In this document: one piece after another, positions 5,121 to 8,580 of the stretch
How positions within the stretch are numbered: the first letter of the stretch is position 1
How the letters are laid out: each line of letters opens with the position of its first letter
Translations under genes and position numbers: made by a program
Notes under the pieces: model-generated
What the model was told of the DNA's origin: nothing
The model's database searches: none
Seen by the model: the letters and a program-made list of their open reading frames with translations, nothing else
Source of the DNA: CAZBPZ01 sp964493955
Lineage (GTDB): Bacteria > Chloroflexota > Dehalococcoidia > Dehalococcoidales > Fen-1064
Assembly: GCA_964493955.1 (NCBI GenBank)
Contig: CAZBPZ010000068.1
Location: forward strand, 1-8,580
Length of the DNA: 8,580 bases
Reading direction: 5' to 3'

Positions 5121-6182
5121 CTAGGGCTGGACCAGCACGGCGATTTCCCGGCCGTCCCGGAGTGCCTCGAAGCCGCGCTGGACCTCGGCAAGCGGCACGG
5201 TGGCCGTCAGCATCGGCTCGATATTCACCCGCCCGTGCTCGATGAGCTTCAGGGCGGGGAACATCTTCTCGCCCATGTGGACAACCCCCTTGACGGATAC
5301 TTCCTTCACCAGCCACCGTCCGGTGTTCAGCGCGGCCGGGGCCGGCGGGCCGATGAGTATCACCTGGCCGTCGCGCCGTACCATCTCAAAGGCCTGCTCC
5401 AGGATGCCGGGCACCTGCTGGCTGACACAGGGTATTACCACGTCGGGCCCGGCCTCGGTGGCATCTACCACCGCCCGGACTACGTCCGTCTCGTCGGGGT
5501 CCAGGGTGAGGTTGGCTCCCATCTCCCGGGCCACCTCAAGGCGGGCGTTGTTCTTGTCGACGGCAATCAGCGGGGCCGCCCCGGCCGCCCTGGCAGCCGC
5601 CAGGACAGACAGGCCGATGTGACCGACCCCGATGATGCAGGCCGAGTCTCCGGGGCGCAGCCCGGCATGGTGCACGGCGGCGACCCCGGTAGCCAGCGGC
5701 TCCGTCATGGCCGCCTGGCGGTCATCGATGCCCTCCGGCACCTTGAGGAGGCGTCCGGCCGGCCGGATAACGTACTCGGCGAAGGCCCCCCAGCGGCCGG
5801 GGCCGGCCATGCCCACGCCGTCGTAGGGGTGGCCGCGCGCCCGGCCTCCCAGGCAGAGCTCGCCCAGGCCGCGCCGGCAGTAGTAGCACTGCCCACAGGG
5901 CGTGTGGATATCAACCGTCCGGTCACCCACCGCCAGGCCGGTGACACCTTCCCCCAGCTTGTCCACCCGGCCCACCCACTCGTGGCCGAGGATTGAGCCG
6001 GCCACCATTGCCTGCATCCGCTCCGGGAACTCGTCCCACGCCGGGCTGTAGAGGCGCTCCACGTCCGAGCCGCAGATGGAGCAGTAGAGCACCCTGAGGC
6101 GCACCGTGCCCGGCGGCGGCTCGGGGACCGGTAGCTCCTCAATAGCGAGCCGGCCCTTGCCCTGGACAACGGCTGCTTTCAT
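5121..6182 (-). CDS. Zinc-dependent medium-chain alcohol dehydrogenase
   Basis: This 353-residue protein is a typical MDR-family NAD(P)-dependent alcohol or polyol dehydrogenase. The catalytic zinc site is C37 (in SICGSD), H67-E68 (GHEW) and E161 (TEPLA). The structural zinc is held by C96, C99, C102 and C110. The Rossmann motif GVGHIG spans 185-190, and Asp209 at the end of the second strand favours NAD over NADP. Its length and the GHEW region resemble butanediol, sorbitol and threonine dehydrogenases. Exact substrate is not determinable. It is the last gene of the E1 alpha-E1 beta-ADH operon, 17 bases after the E1 beta stop, with a GGGGG ribosome site about 9 bases before the ATG. Position next to an acetoin-dehydrogenase-like E1 makes 2,3-butanediol/acetoin interconversion the leading inference. 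Confidence 0.9.
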   Translation of the reverse strand: MKAAVVQGKGRLAIEELPVPEPPPGTVRLRVLYCSICGSDVERLYSPAWDEFPERMQAMVAGSILGHEWVGRVDKLGEGVTGLAVGDRTVDIHTPCGQCYYCRRGLGELCLGGRARGHPYDGVGMAGPGRWGAFAEYVIRPAGRLLKVPEGIDDRQAAMTEPLATGVAAVHHAGLRPGDSACIIGVGHIGLSVLAAARAAGAAPLIAVDKNNARLEVAREMGANLTLDPDETDVVRAVVDATEAGPDVVIPCVSQQVPGILEQAFEMVRRDGQVILIGPPAPAALNTGRWLVKEVSVKGVVHMGEKMFPALKLIEHGRVNIEPMLTATVPLAEVQRGFEALRDGREIAVLVQP

Positions 6183-6199
6183 CTTGTTCTGCCCCCTGT

Positions 6200-7225
6200 T
6201 TAGGTTGCCTTTACCATCTCCCTGACGGCGGCGGCAATGCTTTCGGAATTGGGCGTCAGGTTCCAGTCGAGCCGCATCGCCAGCGGCAGGTTCTTGCCAG
6301 CCAGGCGCCTGATGGGTGTCTTCAGCGAGGTGACCACCTCCGGCGCCTCTTCAAGCACGCGGAAGGCAATCTCGCCGGCAAAACCGGCCCGCTTCATTGC
6401 CTCGTGGACGATGAGGAGCCGCCGTGTCTTGCTCAGGGACTTTACTATGGTGGCCACGTCCAGCGGGACGATGGTGCGCAGGTCAACCACCTCGACGCTG
6501 ATGTCCTCTTTCTGCAGGGCGTTGGCCGCCGCCAGGGCATGGTGCACCTGGAAAGAGTAGGTTACCAGGGTAATGTCGGTCCCCTCACGCTTGATATCGG
6601 CCTGCCCGAGCGGGACGAGGTACTCCTCGTCGGGCACCTCCTGCCGGTTACCGCCGGGCATGATGGTGCCGTCGGTATAGGGAGTGTAGAGGGTGCCGTC
6701 CGAGTACCCGGAGTACATGGCGGCGGCGTGGTCGAGCACCAGCACCGGGCCGTCATCCCGGATGGCGGACTTCACCAGTCCCTTGACATCGTATGGGGTG
6801 GAGGGCATCACAATCTTCCAGTACGGGGCATGGGCAAAGAGCGCCTCCGGTGACATCCCGTGGTCCGGGTCCTCACGCGGGCCGGCAATGACGCCATACA
6901 TCACAATCGGCAGGTGGGTGGTGCGGCAACCAATCTTGAGGAAAAGCCCGTCGAAAGCGGGGAGCATGAAGCCAGCGTTGAGAAAGAGTCCGATCGGCCG
7001 CAGGCCGCGGTAGGCCGCCCCGATGGCCATGCCGGTGATGGCCTGCTCGCAGATGGGCGTGTCTTTGATACGGTCGCCGCCGAACTCGTCGTAGATATCG
7101 CGGGTGTGGCCGAAGACGCCGTTCATGGAAATGAGGTCCTCACCCCACATGACGACGCTTTCGTCGCGGCGCATCTCCTCCCGGAATGCCTGGTTGAGCG
7201 CTTCAATATAGCTAAGTACAGCCAT
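6200..7225 (-). CDS. Thiamine-diphosphate 2-oxoacid/acetoin dehydrogenase E1 component, beta subunit
   Basis: This 341-residue beta subunit, with E1 alpha, should form a heterotetramer that decarboxylates or cleaves a 2-oxo compound on thiamine diphosphate. The N-terminal ALNQAFREEMRRDESVVMWGED block is the family signature. Glu60 in DTPICE is the expected cofactor-activating glutamate. DHGMSPE (121-127) holds the likely active-site His122, and PSTPYDVKGL (141-150) and the C-terminal VVDLRTIVPLD (247-256) are typical. Two oddities stand out. The usual aromatic/Gln-rich segment after the active-site loop reads FDGLFLKIG, and residues about 172-195 form an insertion with a self-similar S/T-D-G-T-L/I-x-x-P pattern. 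Usual length is about 325 residues. It is 29 bases after E1 alpha, with AAAGGA 7 bases before the ATG. The acceptor is expected to be a lipoyl E2, which is not in the window. Confidence 0.87.
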   Translation of the reverse strand: MAVLSYIEALNQAFREEMRRDESVVMWGEDLISMNGVFGHTRDIYDEFGGDRIKDTPICEQAITGMAIGAAYRGLRPIGLFLNAGFMLPAFDGLFLKIGCRTTHLPIVMYGVIAGPREDPDHGMSPEALFAHAPYWKIVMPSTPYDVKGLVKSAIRDDGPVLVLDHAAAMYSGYSDGTLYTPYTDGTIMPGGNRQEVPDEEYLVPLGQADIKREGTDITLVTYSFQVHHALAAANALQKEDISVEVVDLRTIVPLDVATIVKSLSKTRRLLIVHEAMKRAGFAGEIAFRVLEEAPEVVTSLKTPIRRLAGKNLPLAMRLDWNLTPNSESIAAAVREMVKAT

Positions 7226-7254
7226 CTTTCCGTCCTTTCTCCCTGTCAGGCACG

Positions 7255-8220
7255 CTAGAGTTCGGCGATTGCGGTCTTTTCGAAGTCCTCCAGGCTGCGG
7301 CGCTCTGGCAGGGCTTCGACGGTGGCAATCGCCTGTTCGATTTCCGCGGCCACCTCTTCTTCCAGCTTCTGCAGGTAGGCCTCGTCAATGAGGCCGAGCT
7401 CCATTAGCTGCTTCGTGTAACGCGGTAGCGGGTCATACTTCTGCCATTCCTCCACCTCACCCTTGGGGCGGTATATCTGGGGGTCACCCTCGTAGTGGGG
7501 ACGCAGGCGGTAGGTATCGGCCGCAATAACACTGGGGCCGCCACCGGCGCGGCAGCGCTCGATGTGCCGCCTGGCCACCTGGTACATGGCAATCATGTCG
7601 TTGCCATCCACCCACTCGTGCGGCATCCCGTAGCCGACCCCTCTCAGCGAGAGGTCCTCGATGGTATAGACCTTCTCTACCGCCGTGCCCATGCCGTAGC
7701 GGTTGTTCTGGATGACGAAAATGATGGGTAGCTGCCAGGCGGCCGCCACGACCATGGCCTCGTGGGTGGGGGCACGGTTGGCGGCGCCGTCTCCCTGGAC
7801 AAACACGGTGACATCGCCCGTTTTCTTGATGCTGCTGGCCAGCGCCAGGCCCAGGTACATGACGGCCGGCTCGCCCAGGGTACCGCTGCTGCCGATGGTG
7901 CCGTACTGGGGTGACATCCAGGGGATGTTCTTGTAGCGCTTGCCCAGATACATGGCGACACTATCGGTCAGCTCAAAGGGCGGCTTGGTGAACAGGCAGA
8001 AGGCAGTCCGGAAATTGGGGTGGAAACAGTCGGTCTCGGTAAGGTTGTTGCAGATGGCGATGGGAATGACCTCTTCACCCGGGCCACGGTGGCCGCCGCT
8101 ACCGCCGCGGGAGACGGTAATCTCAAAAATCCGCTGCTCAGCGCGCCGGGCGGTCAGCAGGTCACGGTGGAGCTTGAGCAGGACCTCCTTCGGCGGAATC
8201 TCAAAAGTCTGCTTTGCCAT
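7255..8220 (-). CDS. Thiamine-diphosphate 2-oxoacid/acetoin dehydrogenase E1 component, alpha subunit
   Basis: This 321-residue subunit binds thiamine diphosphate through the GDG...NN motif (G143-D144-G145 to N172-N173) around Mg2+. The region GDGAANRAPTHEAMVVAAAW is standard for E1 alpha. TYRLRPHYEGDP (236-247) keeps the family Arg and His242. Length is like acetoin dehydrogenase alpha (AcoA) rather than the longer branched-chain E1. Divergent points are the absence of the usual GGSMH-type loop before the GxxG segment (here KNIPWMSPQYG, 97-107) and an unusual GSGGHRGPGEE (40-50) where most have xHxxxGQEA. It opens the operon. GGAGGGAG (8223-8230) precedes the ATG at 8220, and a perfect palindrome lies 21 bases further up. 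Substrate could be acetoin, pyruvate or another 2-oxo acid; acetoin is favoured only by the downstream ADH. Confidence 0.88.
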   Translation of the reverse strand: MAKQTFEIPPKEVLLKLHRDLLTARRAEQRIFEITVSRGGSGGHRGPGEEVIPIAICNNLTETDCFHPNFRTAFCLFTKPPFELTDSVAMYLGKRYKNIPWMSPQYGTIGSSGTLGEPAVMYLGLALASSIKKTGDVTVFVQGDGAANRAPTHEAMVVAAAWQLPIIFVIQNNRYGMGTAVEKVYTIEDLSLRGVGYGMPHEWVDGNDMIAMYQVARRHIERCRAGGGPSVIAADTYRLRPHYEGDPQIYRPKGEVEEWQKYDPLPRYTKQLMELGLIDEAYLQKLEEEVAAEIEQAIATVEALPERRSLEDFEKTAIAEL

Positions 8221-8241
8221 ATCTCCCTCCGTATGCTTTGA

Positions 8242-8255
8242 TTCTGGTACCAGAA
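8242..8255. promoter_or_regulatory. Perfect 14-bp palindrome, candidate operator of the E1 operon
   Basis: TTCTGGTACCAGAA is fully self-complementary and lies 21 bases before the E1 alpha start, downstream of the candidate promoter. Its CTGGT/ACCAG half sites resemble those of GntR/FadR-type repressors, which often have a few bases between the halves, but here they abut. Repression by a ligand-sensing regulator is an inference, and no regulator gene is in the window. Confidence 0.5.
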
Positions 8256-8334
8256 GACCGGCACAGCCGGGCAGCTCTGGACCTGGAGTGCATGGGCACC
8301 CTGGAAACTGTTAGCCCTCCCCTGGTAGTTTTCA

Positions 8335-8343
8335 ATCATAGCA
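8335..8343 (-). promoter_or_regulatory. Candidate extended -10 promoter of the E1-ADH operon
   Basis: On the minus strand TGC-TATGAT forms an extended -10 (TGn plus 5 of 6 to TATAAT). No convincing -35 lies upstream, as is common for extended -10 promoters. It would give a leader of roughly 110 bases containing the 8242-8255 palindrome and a small CCGGC/GCCGG hairpin (8258-8270). Confidence 0.35.
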
Positions 8344-8352
8344 TCTTCAGAC

Positions 8353-8580
8353 CTATAATGCACCCCGCTGGGCCTGCTCCGTGCACGTTTTGTTGGCCTT
8401 GGCCGTGGCGCCGCACCGCAGCGGTGAGACACCCTTGAGGCGGTGACGGGCCACAAGGAAGCCCTTCACCGTGGAGCCTGTGGGGGAAGGCCCCGGTCTT
8501 CCGGCAGGCAGGACTGGTCGTGGAGCACCCTTCCGGCCTGTCTTCCGGGTGGCGGCGGCACGCGCCGGCTCTGGTATCCG
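8353..8580 (-). CDS. Open frame running off the right edge, possible C-terminal end of an unknown gene
   Basis: A minus-strand frame stays open from the window edge for 75 codons to TAG at 8353-8355. The second half (GFLVARHRLKGVSPLRCG, then ATAKANKTCTEQAQRGAL) has high GC3, but the first half is Pro/Arg/Gly-rich like noncoding sequence. The frame has almost no acidic residues and lacks an ATG. I do not recognise it. It may equally be noncoding repeat-like DNA: imperfect direct repeats (CGTGGAGC ... GTCTTCCGG at 8470-8504 and 8519-8548) lie inside it. Confidence 0.2.
   Translation of the reverse strand, partial: RIPEPARAAATRKTGRKGAPRPVLPAGRPGPSPTGSTVKGFLVARHRLKGVSPLRCGATAKANKTCTEQAQRGAL

Noticed and set aside
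4809..5996. 395-residue plus-strand frame
   Set aside because: It is a shadow of the zinc alcohol dehydrogenase on the other strand and also spans the terminator.
8354..8359. Plus-strand TATAAT as a promoter of a noncoding RNA toward the right edge
   Set aside because: The -10 is perfect but the best -35 (TTCAAT) matches only 3 of 6. I could not recognise RNase P, tmRNA, SRP or 6S features downstream.

Overview
This is a GC-rich window from a probably anaerobic bacterium. The pairing of a tungsten/molybdenum aldehyde:ferredoxin oxidoreductase (AOR) family enzyme with a four-cluster ferredoxin subunit supports the anaerobic reading. The overall style (high GC3, single-gene lipoprotein hydrolases, AOR-like and 2-oxoacid dehydrogenase genes in short operons) would fit an uncultured Chloroflexota (Dehalococcoidia-like) or similar soil or sediment lineage, but that assignment is a guess. 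No rRNA, tRNA, CRISPR array or transposase was found.

Layout from left to right. (1) Positions 1-131 hold two perfect 55-bp direct repeats, followed by about 170 bases without a convincing gene. (2) A minus-strand lipoprotein serine hydrolase of the beta-lactamase/esterase fold lies at 303-1394. (3) A 340-base intergenic region carries a partly duplicated promoter element and a potentially highly structured 5' leader. (4) A plus-strand two-gene operon follows: a Tat-signal ferredoxin-like protein with four [4Fe-4S] sites (1733-2311) and, two bases later, a divergent AOR catalytic subunit (2314-4194). (5) Convergent to it is a small coiled-coil, tail-anchored protein of unknown function with its own promoter (4249-4776). 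(6) A minus-strand operon runs 8220 to 5121: E1 alpha and E1 beta of a thiamine-diphosphate 2-oxoacid or acetoin dehydrogenase type enzyme, then a zinc alcohol dehydrogenase. A strong stem-loop terminator ends it at 4889-4928. Between the last gene and the terminator is a short stretch that reads like the remnant of another protein. (7) The right edge has an operator-like perfect palindrome, a candidate extended -10 promoter for the E1 operon, and a minus-strand open frame running off the window.

How the genes may work together. The ferredoxin-like subunit should take electrons from the AOR-type subunit. Its Tat and lipobox-like N-terminus raises the possibility that the complex works at, or is anchored to, the outer face of the membrane. 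The E1 alpha/beta plus zinc ADH order resembles acetoin/2,3-butanediol catabolic clusters, in which the ADH makes acetoin and the E1 cleaves it. No E2 or E3 is visible, however, and both E1 subunits are divergent. Both operons handle aldehyde- or ketone-level carbon, but nothing in the sequence links them directly.

The observations most worth a second look are the structured leader of the AOR operon, the unusual AOR with its exported-type partner, the E2/E3-less divergent E1 pair, and the palindrome upstream of E1 alpha.
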